A DNA stretch of 64,000 bases from a virus. The translations under genes were made by a program, and so were the position numbers. Every line of letters begins with the position of its first letter. The first letter of the stretch is position 1. A model generated the notes under the pieces. That model was not told the origin of the DNA and ran no database searches. It saw only the letters and a list, made by a program, of their open reading frames with translations. This document shows positions 31,274 through 40,977 of this stretch, in pieces. Location of the stretch: positions 1 to 64,000 of IMG/VR virus record IMGVR_UViG_3300009702_000785. One strand, written 5' to 3'.

Positions 31274-31708
31274 ATGTTACCACATGAAAAGAAGAGACGA
31301 AAGCTTGGGGCTATTGGGCAACCGGATGGACCCACACCAGAAGAGATTGAAGAACGACGCAAGCCCCAATTTTTTATTGATCCCAAAGAGGTTTCTGCGA
31401 ACGATGACGCAAGGGTTCGTAAATGGTCTCACTCTAAAATGATTGTACACGAATCAAAGTTCACACGGGATCGCAAGGAAAATCAGATTATCGCATCAGG
31501 GGATGTTGAGCCTGAAGACCTTGACATAAGGAGCATTTACAACTTTGATGACATGCATTGGATTATCTTCAGAAGGGATGGGATTCTATACCGAGGTGGA
31601 CCAAAAGAGATGTTGTTCCATATTGTACTGATAGCTAGAATACCTAGAGAGCGTGGCGGGTCTCCGAATCATTCCATACTATTCCAAACATCATTCGCTT
31701 CAATTTAG
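31274..31708 (+). CDS. Unknown charged protein
   Basis: 144 residues from ATG 31274, six bases after GAGGAG. Charged N terminus (PHEKKRRKLGAIGQPDGPTP) and a compact C-terminal part (DDMHWIIFRRDGILYRGGPKEM). A TATAAT at 31249 may serve as -10. No family recognised. Confidence 0.6.
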   Translation: MLPHEKKRRKLGAIGQPDGPTPEEIEERRKPQFFIDPKEVSANDDARVRKWSHSKMIVHESKFTRDRKENQIIASGDVEPEDLDIRSIYNFDDMHWIIFRRDGILYRGGPKEMLFHIVLIARIPRERGGSPNHSILFQTSFASI

Positions 31709-31719
31709 GATAAAAGACA

Positions 31720-31938
31720 ATGGCTAAGATAGACGCAATTATTACCAAGAACGATGCCCAGTCAATTGTTGAGGAAGTTCGTCAACTGCTCAACAAGGGA
31801 ATACAAGGGCAACCCTTGAAGGACATACGATTAGTGGATTGCTCAGATGGCGAAGCTGTGATCCTTGCTAGTGTTGAACAGATGACCCAGGAAGTAGCCG
31901 AAGCATTCTGGCTCGGATATAAGAAGGCTCTCGAATGA
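31720..31938 (+). CDS. Small protein, unknown function
   Basis: 72 residues (MAKIDAIITKNDAQSIVEEV...), an alpha/beta mini-domain ending AFWLGYKKALE. Overlaps the next start by four bases (ATGA), so coupled. No family recognised. Confidence 0.6.
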   Translation: MAKIDAIITKNDAQSIVEEVRQLLNKGIQGQPLKDIRLVDCSDGEAVILASVEQMTQEVAEAFWLGYKKALE

Positions 31939-32297
31939 ATAGCAAAGAGTTAAATGAACTACTCAAAGATTCGGACATACAGCAAGTGGGTCAGTACATG
32001 AAGCAATTTGATCGCATGTTGTTATACACCATCGCTGTAAACTCCATGCCTAAGACCGCTGTTAATAAAACCATCGCCCTATGGGAGAAGGTTGTCAAGC
32101 GTAACATCGACTCGGACGCTAAGAATCGGACTCTGTTTCTAGAGTCCACCATCGAAGGCCGACGAGCCAAATACAACGATGAACCTGATGGAGAAACACT
32201 GCGAATTCATTGTCTAAAACAACTTGACATTGCTAAGGAAGTTGTTTCATCGAATTTATTCCAACAGATAGATGGCGAGACAGAGGAAGAAGATTAG
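31935..32297 (+). CDS. Helical protein, unknown function
   Basis: 120 residues, predicted all-helical (NELLKDSDIQQVGQYMKQFD, TALWEKVVKRN), with acidic C terminus (DGETEEED). Converges with the ATPase gene, their ends overlapping by 4 bases. No family recognised. Confidence 0.6.
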   Translation: MNSKELNELLKDSDIQQVGQYMKQFDRMLLYTIAVNSMPKTAVNKTIALWEKVVKRNIDSDAKNRTLFLESTIEGRRAKYNDEPDGETLRIHCLKQLDIAKEVVSSNLFQQIDGETEEED

Positions 32298-33286
32298 CCA
32301 TTCATTTTTTCTAGATTAATCATGATTTCGTCCTCTGCGTTGTTTTCTCCTCTTAAATACCTTTGGATAAGCACTCCACTATGAGTGGTGGCAAAGATTT
32401 GCTGTTGCTCGAAAACATCCTTCAGACATTCAATCATTTGTATATGCCTGTCGTAATAGACGTGCATTACTATATTATCCAGCAGTAATAACCGAGGCCA
32501 TCCGACCATTGATGTCTCGCCCGTAGAAGGGTACGATAATGCTTGCATATTGTTGAAGACTTCGCTGAATGATTTGCATATCTTGCGCTCACCTGCTGAC
32601 ATTCGTTTGAAGTGTATCTTGTGAGCCCTCTTTTCAATAGTTACATCAGTACAATAGGTTCGTTCATCTCCTGTAAATCCAGATGGCTTGGTCACCACGG
32701 CGGGGTAACGCATAATGGTCGAGATGATTCTCTCAAATTTTTCTTTCTGAGCAAAATGCAATTGGAATTTGTGCATTGATAGGTCTGAGTCGGACTTCAA
32801 GAAGTGGGCGATACGCTGTCTGTATTTCAGATGATCTTTCCCCCAAGGTCCACTTTGGATGATAGCACTGAAGTCTTCTTTATCTAAGTCATCTGGAGGA
32901 ATCGGGGCAAAGTCATTTCGGACATAACCGTCTTCGGTCAGTTGAACGGTATATTCATCACCACCCATGACGTAGACACCTTCAATCATCATGCCTTTGG
33001 CTGCTGTTTCTGCTGCCTTCTTCTCATCTAGAATGCGTTGCCACGTCGGATCGTAGTCTGCGTTGCGGACGTACTTCTGTAGAGATTGCTTAATGAAGGC
33101 TTCGCCACGTCCTGACCAGTTGGCAGTAAGCATAGAAATGGCTTCGAGCAAAGTCGATTTGCCGATACCGTTTGGACCAAAGAAGCATACAAACTTGTAT
33201 GGCTCACCAGTTGGCTTGAGGAATTCAAATGTGTGTGATTCAAAGTTGCAGTAGTTGACCAACTTCAAACTTTTCAAAAACAGCAT
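32294..33286 (-). CDS. RecF/SMC-like ATPase
   Basis: 330 residues. Walker A FGPNGIGKSTLLEAI, ABC signature-like MSAGERKICK, Walker B PRLLLLDNIVMHV and the switch FATTHSG. The compact insert between Walker A and signature lacks the long SMC coiled coil, so it resembles RecF, OLD or AAA_21 ATPases. These act on DNA ends or in defence and anti-defence systems; the partner is unknown. Confidence 0.75.
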   Translation of the reverse strand: MLFLKSLKLVNYCNFESHTFEFLKPTGEPYKFVCFFGPNGIGKSTLLEAISMLTANWSGRGEAFIKQSLQKYVRNADYDPTWQRILDEKKAAETAAKGMMIEGVYVMGGDEYTVQLTEDGYVRNDFAPIPPDDLDKEDFSAIIQSGPWGKDHLKYRQRIAHFLKSDSDLSMHKFQLHFAQKEKFERIISTIMRYPAVVTKPSGFTGDERTYCTDVTIEKRAHKIHFKRMSAGERKICKSFSEVFNNMQALSYPSTGETSMVGWPRLLLLDNIVMHVYYDRHIQMIECLKDVFEQQQIFATTHSGVLIQRYLRGENNAEDEIMINLEKMNG

Positions 33287-33325
33287 ATCATATCTCCTTG
33301 TTGTGCATTATACAAGGAAATGATA

Positions 33326-35218
33326 TTACATTCTGTAGTCTTCAAGTTCTCCATCTTCTATCATTTGATGAACGATCTGCTTGGCCTGATCTTCAGTGAG
33401 AGCAGGATTAGCAACACGTAATGCTTTTAGCCTGTCACGAATCATCTGAGGCCATGATTGTCTACCAGCAGGCGGCTGGCCTGGACGCAGACCAATACGT
33501 TGATAGACGATATCCTGAATCCTGCGCCTATCGAGAGGATCAGGAACAAATGAGAGGGCTATCTGCTTTGCCTCTTCTTTTTGCTGCTCAGGTGAAGTCA
33601 TCTCAGGCAGTATCATATTCGTGTACTGCTTCTTCCGAATTGCCTTTAGAATCTCTCCAATCACTGGGCCGGGTTGTAATCCGGTGATCTCCATGATCTC
33701 GTTGCCCGTTAATAATATCGGCAATTCAATTTGCTCGACCCTGTCGATCATGTCCGCATACGGCACACCTTTGTCCGGCTCAGGCTTGGGGCCTTTCGAC
33801 ATTGAGTCTGCCATTGCGTGCATGTAAATAAACTTCCACCGAGGATTCAAATCTTTGAATTCCGCCAGAGTGGAGGGCTTCATTTTTTCAACGTGATCGT
33901 GTGGCTTCATATGCTGTATAACTACATCGCGTACAAAATCCCTCACTTGATTCGGGAGTTTCATCCGCTTTGCAAAATCAAGCCACAGAGCCATACTTGA
34001 TTGCTGGTGCGTTAATTTGTCTTTGCGATTGGGATTGCCGTAGTATCCCAGCGTTCCATCAGGCTTCACCTTCTGAGCACGAGGGTCTAGCTTACCGAGG
34101 TCGTGGAACAATGACGACAGATTCAGCATCATCCTTTCGGGCTCTGCCAGTTTATACTTGAGGCTCAGGTCATTCATATTACCTAAGACTGCCAGTGTAT
34201 GCTCGATCACAGTCTGATCGTGCCACTTGTTGCGCTGATCCATATCAAGCGGAGAAAAATCTTCTGGCAAGTTTAGTAGGCTTCCTAGAAGTCCAGTTCT
34301 CCACATTACACGGACTGCTTCGGCAGGTCTACTACCGCCAAGTATTTTCAGGAACTCTTTTGAGTTCTTCTCTGCAACGATTCCTTTGGCTGAGGGATCG
34401 CGCAATTTGTCTGTGAGCAACTGCTGGACCATCGGATTTCTCATGGCGTGAACGATAGGCCCATCTTTACCTTTTTCGGGCTTGTACCCAAATAGGTGCG
34501 ACTGAGGGTATCGACTGTAGAACCGCAAAACTCGCAAAAGCCGCACAGGGTCTTCGGTAAATACACGCATAGCCTCAGTGTATTGCCATTCCATCGGATC
34601 GACGTTCTCTGGTTTGCCACCTTCATATCCTTCCGGTATGGCAGGAGTGCGAAGAGTCATCGACACAAGGTCCGAATAACCACCGGCAAAATCTTCGATC
34701 ACTTCATCATTAATCCTATAAAACATACTGTTAATAGTCAAGTCTCTGCGGAACGCATCCTCTGCGGGTGTGCCTTCTACTATTATGGGATTTCTCACCA
34801 ACTTCTCTCCAGTAGTTGGGTTCGTCCAAGACTCTTTGCGTAGGCTCACTACGTCTATTTGCTGGCCGTATATTGAAATCTGTCCGGCTGCAATCCTTTT
34901 CACCTGCTCATCGCTTGTCTCAAAATCAGCGTTTAAGATGCGTACAGGTGAGTTGTTCCCGAATCGGTGCTTAGCGATCACATCCAAAAACTGGACGAAA
35001 TCTGCGCCACTCATCTGGTCGATGGTGATATCAATATCATCCGACTCGATTCCTAGCAACTTATCCCTGACCCAGCCACCAGCCACTCGGGCAGTGGGCC
35101 GCTGCGGCATCTCATCTATGGCATCCTGTATGAACCCAAAGATTTTGCGCTCAAGCGTGTTGAGTTGCAGTGTCACACCTGCTAAGACGGCTCTGTTTTG
35201 ATCAAATTTCGTACTCAT
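33326..35218 (-). CDS. cca: CCA-adding tRNA nucleotidyltransferase with HD domain
   Basis: 630 residues from ATG 35218 (MSTKFDQ); ATG 35230 is possible. GGWVRDKLLG, the catalytic DIDITIDQM, FRRDLTINSMFY and EDPVRLLRVLRF are hallmark motifs of class II CCA/poly(A) enzymes. The C-terminal HD domain (LFHDLGKLDPRA) is phosphohydrolase-like. It would repair or add the 3' CCA on the phage tRNAs, none of the complete ones encoding CCA. A TATAAT box lies just upstream. Rare in phages. Confidence 0.9.
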   Translation of the reverse strand: MSTKFDQNRAVLAGVTLQLNTLERKIFGFIQDAIDEMPQRPTARVAGGWVRDKLLGIESDDIDITIDQMSGADFVQFLDVIAKHRFGNNSPVRILNADFETSDEQVKRIAAGQISIYGQQIDVVSLRKESWTNPTTGEKLVRNPIIVEGTPAEDAFRRDLTINSMFYRINDEVIEDFAGGYSDLVSMTLRTPAIPEGYEGGKPENVDPMEWQYTEAMRVFTEDPVRLLRVLRFYSRYPQSHLFGYKPEKGKDGPIVHAMRNPMVQQLLTDKLRDPSAKGIVAEKNSKEFLKILGGSRPAEAVRVMWRTGLLGSLLNLPEDFSPLDMDQRNKWHDQTVIEHTLAVLGNMNDLSLKYKLAEPERMMLNLSSLFHDLGKLDPRAQKVKPDGTLGYYGNPNRKDKLTHQQSSMALWLDFAKRMKLPNQVRDFVRDVVIQHMKPHDHVEKMKPSTLAEFKDLNPRWKFIYMHAMADSMSKGPKPEPDKGVPYADMIDRVEQIELPILLTGNEIMEITGLQPGPVIGEILKAIRKKQYTNMILPEMTSPEQQKEEAKQIALSFVPDPLDRRRIQDIVYQRIGLRPGQPPAGRQSWPQMIRDRLKALRVANPALTEDQAKQIVHQMIEDGELEDYRM

Positions 35219-35316
35219 CACATGAAGCATACCCTATTATACGGAAATGTCAAGGAATATCCCCTCATTTTGTCCAAGAGATACTAGAACAAACTCATAA
35301 CGGTGGAGTAGACCCT

Positions 35317-35820
35317 ATGCCAAAAGACGAAGACGCTAACGCATTGCACTTAATCTCAGATATTTTGGGTAAGTTAATTGATAGCCAGCAGTCTAATGCT
35401 GAGACCAACGCAGCCTTAAAGAAAACTGTAGAAGAATCTGTTCGAGGACTAGACAATATCAATCGACATTTCTCTAATGGTTTCAAATCAGAACTAAAGC
35501 AGTATGTAGACCAGTCTTTAGATAAACATCTCCCTGTACTTCAGGAACACTTCGACGTTCTGCTTGCTAATAAGTTCAATGCACTGGATAAAGATGTGAA
35601 GGATCACTTCCAGAAGATGTTCAAAACAATCGGTGAAGATACATTACTTTCGACAATTAACAACATTAAAGAAGATGTAGAAGACATCAAAACTTCTCAA
35701 CATAGTTGGTGGTTTTGGATTAAGCACTCAGGATTATTCATAATAGGATTCGGTACCGTAATGGGATTCATTATTAAGATTGCCCTCTGGCTACATGAGG
35801 GAGGGATGGGAAACTTGTAA
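35317..35820 (+). CDS. Coiled-coil protein with C-terminal membrane helix
   Basis: 167 residues from ATG 35317 (GGTGGAG upstream). Long helical region (residues ~10-125), then a membrane segment HSGLFIIGFGTVMGFIIKIALWL near the end. Likely membrane-anchored with the coiled coil in the cytoplasm or periplasm. The PAS-domain gene follows immediately (TAATG overlap). Confidence 0.6.
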   Translation: MPKDEDANALHLISDILGKLIDSQQSNAETNAALKKTVEESVRGLDNINRHFSNGFKSELKQYVDQSLDKHLPVLQEHFDVLLANKFNALDKDVKDHFQKMFKTIGEDTLLSTINNIKEDVEDIKTSQHSWWFWIKHSGLFIIGFGTVMGFIIKIALWLHEGGMGNL

Positions 35821-36233
35821 TGAACGCTATTTTTGAAAAAGTCGCCGAGATTAACCTGGCATCTGTTGTGGTAACTAACGCTGATGCAAACATTATATAC
35901 GTTAACGGGGCTTTCACTGAAAATACCGGATACACTCCCAACGAGGTTTTAGGAAAGAATCCTAGTATCCTCAAGGGTGACAATGCTGATGATATGATCG
36001 ACTACAAAGACATGTGGGAGACTTTAGCAGCAGGTAATGAATGGAATGGTGAATTCTACAATAAAGACAAATATGGTGAGCACTTTTGGGAGTTTGCTCG
36101 CATTTCGCCAGTGACTCAAGATGGCACGTTATACTATGTGGCTGTCAAACAGAACATCACACGCATCAAAGTTCTAGAAGAAAAGTTAGCATACCTTTAC
36201 AATAAAGCAGAGACATTGCCCGGCAATACATAA
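35820..36233 (+). CDS. PAS-domain protein
   Basis: 137 residues, a single PAS/PAC fold: IIYVNGAFTENTGYTPNEVLG, NPSILKGDN, then FWEFARISPVTQDGTLYYVAVKQNITRIK. The LOV cysteine is absent (NPSILKG), so blue-light flavin chemistry is not expected. Overlaps the upstream membrane-protein gene, suggesting they sense together. PAS proteins are rare in phages. Confidence 0.85.
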   Translation: MNAIFEKVAEINLASVVVTNADANIIYVNGAFTENTGYTPNEVLGKNPSILKGDNADDMIDYKDMWETLAAGNEWNGEFYNKDKYGEHFWEFARISPVTQDGTLYYVAVKQNITRIKVLEEKLAYLYNKAETLPGNT

Positions 36234-36261
36234 GGCCCGCCAGACAAGTCCAGCAGGGCCT
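36233..36261. terminator. Hairpin between convergent genes
   Basis: AGGCCC/GGGCCT with a 17-base inner part, just after the PAS gene and before the end of the minus-strand 36285 gene. No T-run, so a terminator role is uncertain. Confidence 0.4.
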
Positions 36262-36284
36262 CACATGGTGTGGAGTTAGATGTA

Positions 36285-37394
36285 TTATTTGGCGAGCGGT
36301 ACTTGTACGCCGCCTATTTGTCCTGAATGGATAAACTTATCCTTCTTGTTTGCATCCTGGCGCTTGCCTTGACTAATAATGTGCTTAAACTGTCCCGGTA
36401 GCGACAAGTATATTGGAAGTACCAAAGCTGGCTTCTCTTGGTAGTATTCCACAGTATTCGGGTCTGTCTCGATCTCTTGATCTATACGACCACCGGCTGC
36501 CATTGATGCCTTGTCAAAGTGCTGTCGTTGATCTTGTTCCAACATGTCAATAGAAGCAGTGTCAATACTGTGTATATCTTCTGTTAAGGTTGGGTCCAGC
36601 AGGTTAACCGAGGATTCTTCGCAAGCTGCTTCGCCACCACCCATTGCTGCACCAGCAACACTACTGCATTTGACTTCACCGTTGGTAAGGCCCTTTGTTA
36701 CTACATTCGAGTAAAATTGACCCCCAGAGTTGTCAACCAGTCCGTCACTTGTGGTGGTATCAACTACACCGCGAGTCATACTTCCGGCAGAGACATACTT
36801 CCGCATACGAGCGATTTTCCAATTTTGCGGAGTATGAGTGGGGCTGAACCAAATTGGATTGAGGTGAGGATTGCCGAAAACATCTCTGGGTCTTCGATAG
36901 GGCTGCTCGACCACCTTCGGATACTTAGGCAGATAGAAAGCTAATCCGATAGCGTGGGAGTCTTGCATCTCTTTGGGCAAGACAAACTCATTGACTGCCA
37001 AGCCTTCGCCAGCCTTAGTGACAACAAACTGGTACACCTTGCCTTCTTTGGTATATCCGTCAATCCATTGCTGGGCTGGCAGGATCATATAGTTTTGTAC
37101 TGGGTCTTTCTTCAAGCCATCATTGAGGTTGGCTGACTCGTTGGATACTGGGTTGAACCGCTGTACAGAAAGGACGACAGCACATTCAGTATTGAATCTT
37201 AGGTCAATCCAGAGCGGCATTCCCTCTTCAGCGGATACGAAGTAGCCATCCTTTGACCATTCGGCAGGGCAGTTGAAATCAGCTACTTTGAATTCATCAA
37301 ACGGCCCCCAGTCGGGCGGTAGTTGGTGAGCTTCAGGATCGATCTCTACCTTCTTGGTGTGTCGCAGTGACACATAGAAGTCATTTACTTTCAT
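36285..37394 (-). CDS. Large protein of unknown function, possibly virion
   Basis: 369 residues from the second ATG (37394), six bases after GGGAG. Beta-rich N-terminal half (WIDLRFNTECAVVLSVQRFN), a Gly/Ser/Ala linker with cysteines, and a C-terminal LPIYLSLPGQFKHIISQGKR. No family recognised; the size and composition fit a structural or secreted protein. Confidence 0.55.
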   Translation of the reverse strand: MKVNDFYVSLRHTKKVEIDPEAHQLPPDWGPFDEFKVADFNCPAEWSKDGYFVSAEEGMPLWIDLRFNTECAVVLSVQRFNPVSNESANLNDGLKKDPVQNYMILPAQQWIDGYTKEGKVYQFVVTKAGEGLAVNEFVLPKEMQDSHAIGLAFYLPKYPKVVEQPYRRPRDVFGNPHLNPIWFSPTHTPQNWKIARMRKYVSAGSMTRGVVDTTTSDGLVDNSGGQFYSNVVTKGLTNGEVKCSSVAGAAMGGGEAACEESSVNLLDPTLTEDIHSIDTASIDMLEQDQRQHFDKASMAAGGRIDQEIETDPNTVEYYQEKPALVLPIYLSLPGQFKHIISQGKRQDANKKDKFIHSGQIGGVQVPLAK

Positions 37395-37450
37395 CATTAT
37401 CTCCCAATAAACACAGCGGGGGCGCAATGGCCCCCGCCACTGTTTTGTTA

Positions 37451-38359
37451 TTAGAATCCCGTGTCACGGGATGTATTAGAATTGCCTTGACGAACCTTCA
37501 GGTCTGGCAACGTGCCTTGAGCATCCTTCTCATCGTACAGAAGCGCTGCCTCAGTGTAGTTGAGTCGGAAGTCAGCCGCCGACATCACCTTGGCATCTTT
37601 GCAAACGTCTCTCATCGACTTCTTGCTGAGTGGTCCATCAGTTTCAGCAACCAGGCGGGCAAGCACTCTAAGATCATGAGTGATTCCGTCCCAGTTGGTG
37701 TTACTCTCCGCGCAGAAACCTTCGAGCAAAGCCTTTCCAGGGAAGAATGGGCTTTCTTCCAGAGGGATTGCGGGAAAGTCACCAGCGCGACGGACCTTCA
37801 CAAGAGAGCCCGTCACTTCAAACTTGTCAGGGGTGACCTGTTTGCGAGCCGAGCGAATCAACTTGAGGGAAACTTCTTTGTTGACCGATTGATCCTTGTT
37901 GTAGACAATGCAGAATCTACCATGAGTTCTCTCACGGAGAATCTTCCAGACTTCAGTGGATGTGTCATCGTACCTCTCGATCAACTCGCCGTCAGTAAGC
38001 GAAGTCAACGGACGCTGCGAAGCAATCATATCCTTCAGGTCAGTCATTACTGAGCCGTTGGTTGCTTCCTCTGCTTGACCGAGATGGGTGCTGCCTCGCA
38101 GGTGTGGCATGCCGACCCGCAGCTTGGATTTGGCAGTAATCTTGCTGTCTACGAAAGCCTCGAACAAATCTGCCATCGGCAGGAATTCGGCGCTCTCTAT
38201 AATGGTGAGACTTTGCTCAGACTTGCCATCGACCCCGAGATTGCTAAGGATTTCTCGCACCTTAACTTCGTCTACACCTATAGTTATAGCGAAAGCCTTG
38301 ATACGATTGTCGAACTCGGATTGCCATGTGGGAACGTTAGGTGTGGTTTGGTTATTCAT
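37451..38359 (-). CDS. Protein of unknown function
   Basis: 302 residues, start supported by TAGGAGAG upstream. N-terminal half helical (FDNRIKAFAITIGVDEVKV), middle LTSLTDGELIERYDDTSTEVW. A TATAAT (minus strand of 38449-38454) is a candidate -10. No family recognised. Confidence 0.55.
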   Translation of the reverse strand: MNNQTTPNVPTWQSEFDNRIKAFAITIGVDEVKVREILSNLGVDGKSEQSLTIIESAEFLPMADLFEAFVDSKITAKSKLRVGMPHLRGSTHLGQAEEATNGSVMTDLKDMIASQRPLTSLTDGELIERYDDTSTEVWKILRERTHGRFCIVYNKDQSVNKEVSLKLIRSARKQVTPDKFEVTGSLVKVRRAGDFPAIPLEESPFFPGKALLEGFCAESNTNWDGITHDLRVLARLVAETDGPLSKKSMRDVCKDAKVMSAADFRLNYTEAALLYDEKDAQGTLPDLKVRQGNSNTSRDTGF

Positions 38360-38450
38360 TTCTACTCTCCTAAATCACGCAACTCACTTCACTCTGCCAC
38401 TTCTAAATCGCCGCAGGAGGCGAAGGGCAACGCTGCCCATTGCAGACCCA

Positions 38451-38843
38451 TTATACAGCTTTTCGATTTGCTTCTAGGAATTTTTTCAAAACTTCTATAA
38501 ACTCTTTGCTGGACAGCTTTTCCAGAAAGTATCCGAATTGGAAAAGAGTGTTTTCTGCACAATGTATCAGCCAATTCAGACCAAATACCATCAGCGCTGC
38601 CCAATACCACGCATAGCCGACTGCTTCAAAGTAACAAAGTGGGACTGCCACCCAGGCTCCAAGACACATTGGGCACGTCCACCACGCATACCAAACTGAA
38701 TGTACTAGAGAAGGTTTTTGTCCATCCAGTTTTGAGATTTTATATCGCATCTCAACGAACTCTCTCTTGCCACCAACAACTTTGCTCTTGGTGACCAGTA
38801 GAGTAATAGCTAATACGATGAGAGTAAGTTCTATAATTCCCAT
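38451..38843 (-). CDS. DUF1360-like membrane protein
   Basis: 130 residues from ATG 38843 (AGGAG upstream). Membrane helices at the N terminus (MGIIELTLIVLAITLLV) and middle, with the motif WWTCPMCLGAWVAVPL that resembles the TCPWCLGxW box of DUF1360. About three membrane segments. Function of this family unknown. Confidence 0.6.
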   Translation of the reverse strand: MGIIELTLIVLAITLLVTKSKVVGGKREFVEMRYKISKLDGQKPSLVHSVWYAWWTCPMCLGAWVAVPLCYFEAVGYAWYWAALMVFGLNWLIHCAENTLFQFGYFLEKLSSKEFIEVLKKFLEANRKAV

Positions 38844-38938
38844 ATCATCTCCTGCAACATGCATCGAAGTCGTCGGGTGAGTACATCCAGAAGTCATGTA
38901 CGTAATGCCAGAACGATTCTAGATTGAATAGAATTGAG

Positions 38939-39955
38939 TCAATCAGATTTTCCATCATCAACCTTTCCTGCAATCATATCGGTCTTGTAATTTTTCTGGT
39001 TCAAAATTAAGTGATCGCCTGTTTGACGCATCTTGTACACCCCACTTGCCTTGCTGTAATGAGCAGATTGTCCTAAGTCTAAGTTGACAAGGGCAAAATG
39101 GTCGCCAACCTGCATTGCAAGAACATTGAAAACTTCTTCGCCTGAGACACCTTTCACGATGATGCTTTCGAGTATCTTATTAGAACCAACTATCTCCCAC
39201 AACAACTTCTTCTCAGTTAATGAGTATGAACCAACATTAGTGAAATCTTCACTTGTAAAGATGATATTGTCGTTGATACATGCCAGAATGCTTGAAATGC
39301 GTGACAAAGGAACGTTAATATTCTCTACAGATGATTCCAGTTTACGAATCAAGCCTTGACAAGAATATAGAATGCTGTTGTTGTAAGGCACAAGGTAGGG
39401 GTTGATTTGTCCTGGTTCAAACCGACTCCATTTGGTTTCACAGGTGTCTGTATCACATGCCACCAGGAATGATGAATCAAGTAGCACATATGCTGTTCCA
39501 TCCTTGACGATGATGTCGGATAGTTGCCTGACTTTCCATGACGAAGACTGTGATACTCTTTTGTGGCTTAAGAAATCGTAGTTAACTAACTGAATATTGT
39601 TGTTACGTCTCGTGCCAAACAATAGGCAGTTTTCGTCTGTTGTGTGGTATGGACGAGTTATGATGCGACCCATTTTTTCCGTATCCACTCGATGGGTTAT
39701 TGGTGCATTGCCCATCTTATCGAATACTATGATCACCTTACCAGATAATATGAGTAACACTGCGTCTCCTAAATCAATGAATTCAAAATGCCTATGATCT
39801 CTGGGACAAGGTGCAGTAGCCATCACATCACCCTGGCAGTCAGCCATAATAATCGTTGACATATCTTTATAAATGATAAAGCCATGAGTGGCAAAGAATA
39901 CCTGCTTATCTCTGGTCTCAAACTGAATATTTTTAAGGTCGAGCACGCAATCCAT
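38939..39955 (-). CDS. PQQ-like beta-propeller protein, second of pair
   Basis: 338 residues with repeated four-strand blades such as GTAYVLLDSSFLVACDTDTCETKW and NSILYSCQGLIRKLESS. The D-x-x-T-G/C-x-x-x-W turn is the WD40/PQQ propeller signature. Follows the 39958 gene by two bases. Likely a scaffold or binding protein. Confidence 0.65.
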   Translation of the reverse strand: MDCVLDLKNIQFETRDKQVFFATHGFIIYKDMSTIIMADCQGDVMATAPCPRDHRHFEFIDLGDAVLLILSGKVIIVFDKMGNAPITHRVDTEKMGRIITRPYHTTDENCLLFGTRRNNNIQLVNYDFLSHKRVSQSSSWKVRQLSDIIVKDGTAYVLLDSSFLVACDTDTCETKWSRFEPGQINPYLVPYNNSILYSCQGLIRKLESSVENINVPLSRISSILACINDNIIFTSEDFTNVGSYSLTEKKLLWEIVGSNKILESIIVKGVSGEEVFNVLAMQVGDHFALVNLDLGQSAHYSKASGVYKMRQTGDHLILNQKNYKTDMIAGKVDDGKSD

Positions 39956-39957
39956 AT

Positions 39958-40941
39958 CTAATCCTCAATCTGATGCAGCGAACCATGCGAGGCAACGAAT
40001 ATATTACCGCTGGATGTCATAACTGGCTTCCAAAGTGATATATCGTCTTCAACTGGAAGCAACTCGTACTTATGGGTCGGTATATCGAATTTAATGAAGT
40101 TGCCTTTGATATCACCAAAGTAAAGGGAGTCGTCATGCAAAAGGGGAGTCGAAACAACATCGTTTTCAAGCTGGCATATGGTATCATACTTCGAGAGTTG
40201 AACGTCAACCTTCTGCAATTCTTTACCGGTCAGCCAATACAGACGACCTTCGTGAACCATTGGTGGGGAATAATTCTTTTCCACGAGTATCTTGGAAATT
40301 GGCTTGCCGGAATTCCTGTCAAAAAATTCTATAGTCCCCAGATCAGATGCCACCCCTACCCAATCATTGATGAAGACGGGGTCAAAGCCTGCGTCCGATT
40401 GTAGGTGTATCTCAATCTCTAGCTCGCAGTCATACGAGTACTTGTATAGTATATTTCCGACTATTAACCAAATCCCATCATTTACAATAGGGGCGAATGG
40501 TGAGCCGGACATATTTTGAGACTGGAGTAACTTTTTGCCTGTTTCTTTGTCGTGCACGGTAATGCAGACGCTATCGGTGTCTATGGATCGACCTGAGACG
40601 AGCGGAATGCCACACATTAGGAACAGCTTTTCCCCGTGGGAACACATTTTAAGAGGGACTAACGATCCGGTATCGAAGGTGATTAGTTTTTCTCCGGTGA
40701 AGGAATCATAGCCGATGACTCCGCTATGCGTAATCAGGTACATACAGTCATCTTCAACATATTGTGAGGTTTGAAAAACCTGCTCCTCTGAGTGAAAAGT
40801 GCCTAGAGTCTCAAACTTCTCTGAATCGAAGGCTACAATCTGAGTGGCCGCCCTTGCAGGCATCAATAGATAGAAAGTGGCTCCATCATCGAAATAATCG
40901 AGTGGAGCGGTTGGCAACGGCAATGTTTTTCGTATTTGCAT
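39958..40941 (-). CDS. PQQ-like beta-propeller protein, first of pair
   Basis: 327 residues; blades such as MYLITHSGVIGYDSFTGEKLI, SVCITVHDKETGKKLLQS and DSLYFGDIKGNFIKFDIPT show the propeller repeat (F-D-x-x-T-G-x-x). Co-directional pair with 38939-39955. No signal peptide. Confidence 0.7.
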   Translation of the reverse strand: MQIRKTLPLPTAPLDYFDDGATFYLLMPARAATQIVAFDSEKFETLGTFHSEEQVFQTSQYVEDDCMYLITHSGVIGYDSFTGEKLITFDTGSLVPLKMCSHGEKLFLMCGIPLVSGRSIDTDSVCITVHDKETGKKLLQSQNMSGSPFAPIVNDGIWLIVGNILYKYSYDCELEIEIHLQSDAGFDPVFINDWVGVASDLGTIEFFDRNSGKPISKILVEKNYSPPMVHEGRLYWLTGKELQKVDVQLSKYDTICQLENDVVSTPLLHDDSLYFGDIKGNFIKFDIPTHKYELLPVEDDISLWKPVMTSSGNIFVASHGSLHQIED

Positions 40942-40977
40942 GGGAACCCCGTATAATTATCTCGAAGATTATACACC

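Noticed and set aside
35225-35255. TTGACA-TATAAT promoter before the CCA gene
   Set aside because: The two boxes are only six bases apart, so they cannot form one sigma-70 promoter; only the -10 may be real.
35820-36233. LOV photoreceptor
   Set aside because: The flavin-linking cysteine position reads NPSILKG with no cysteine.
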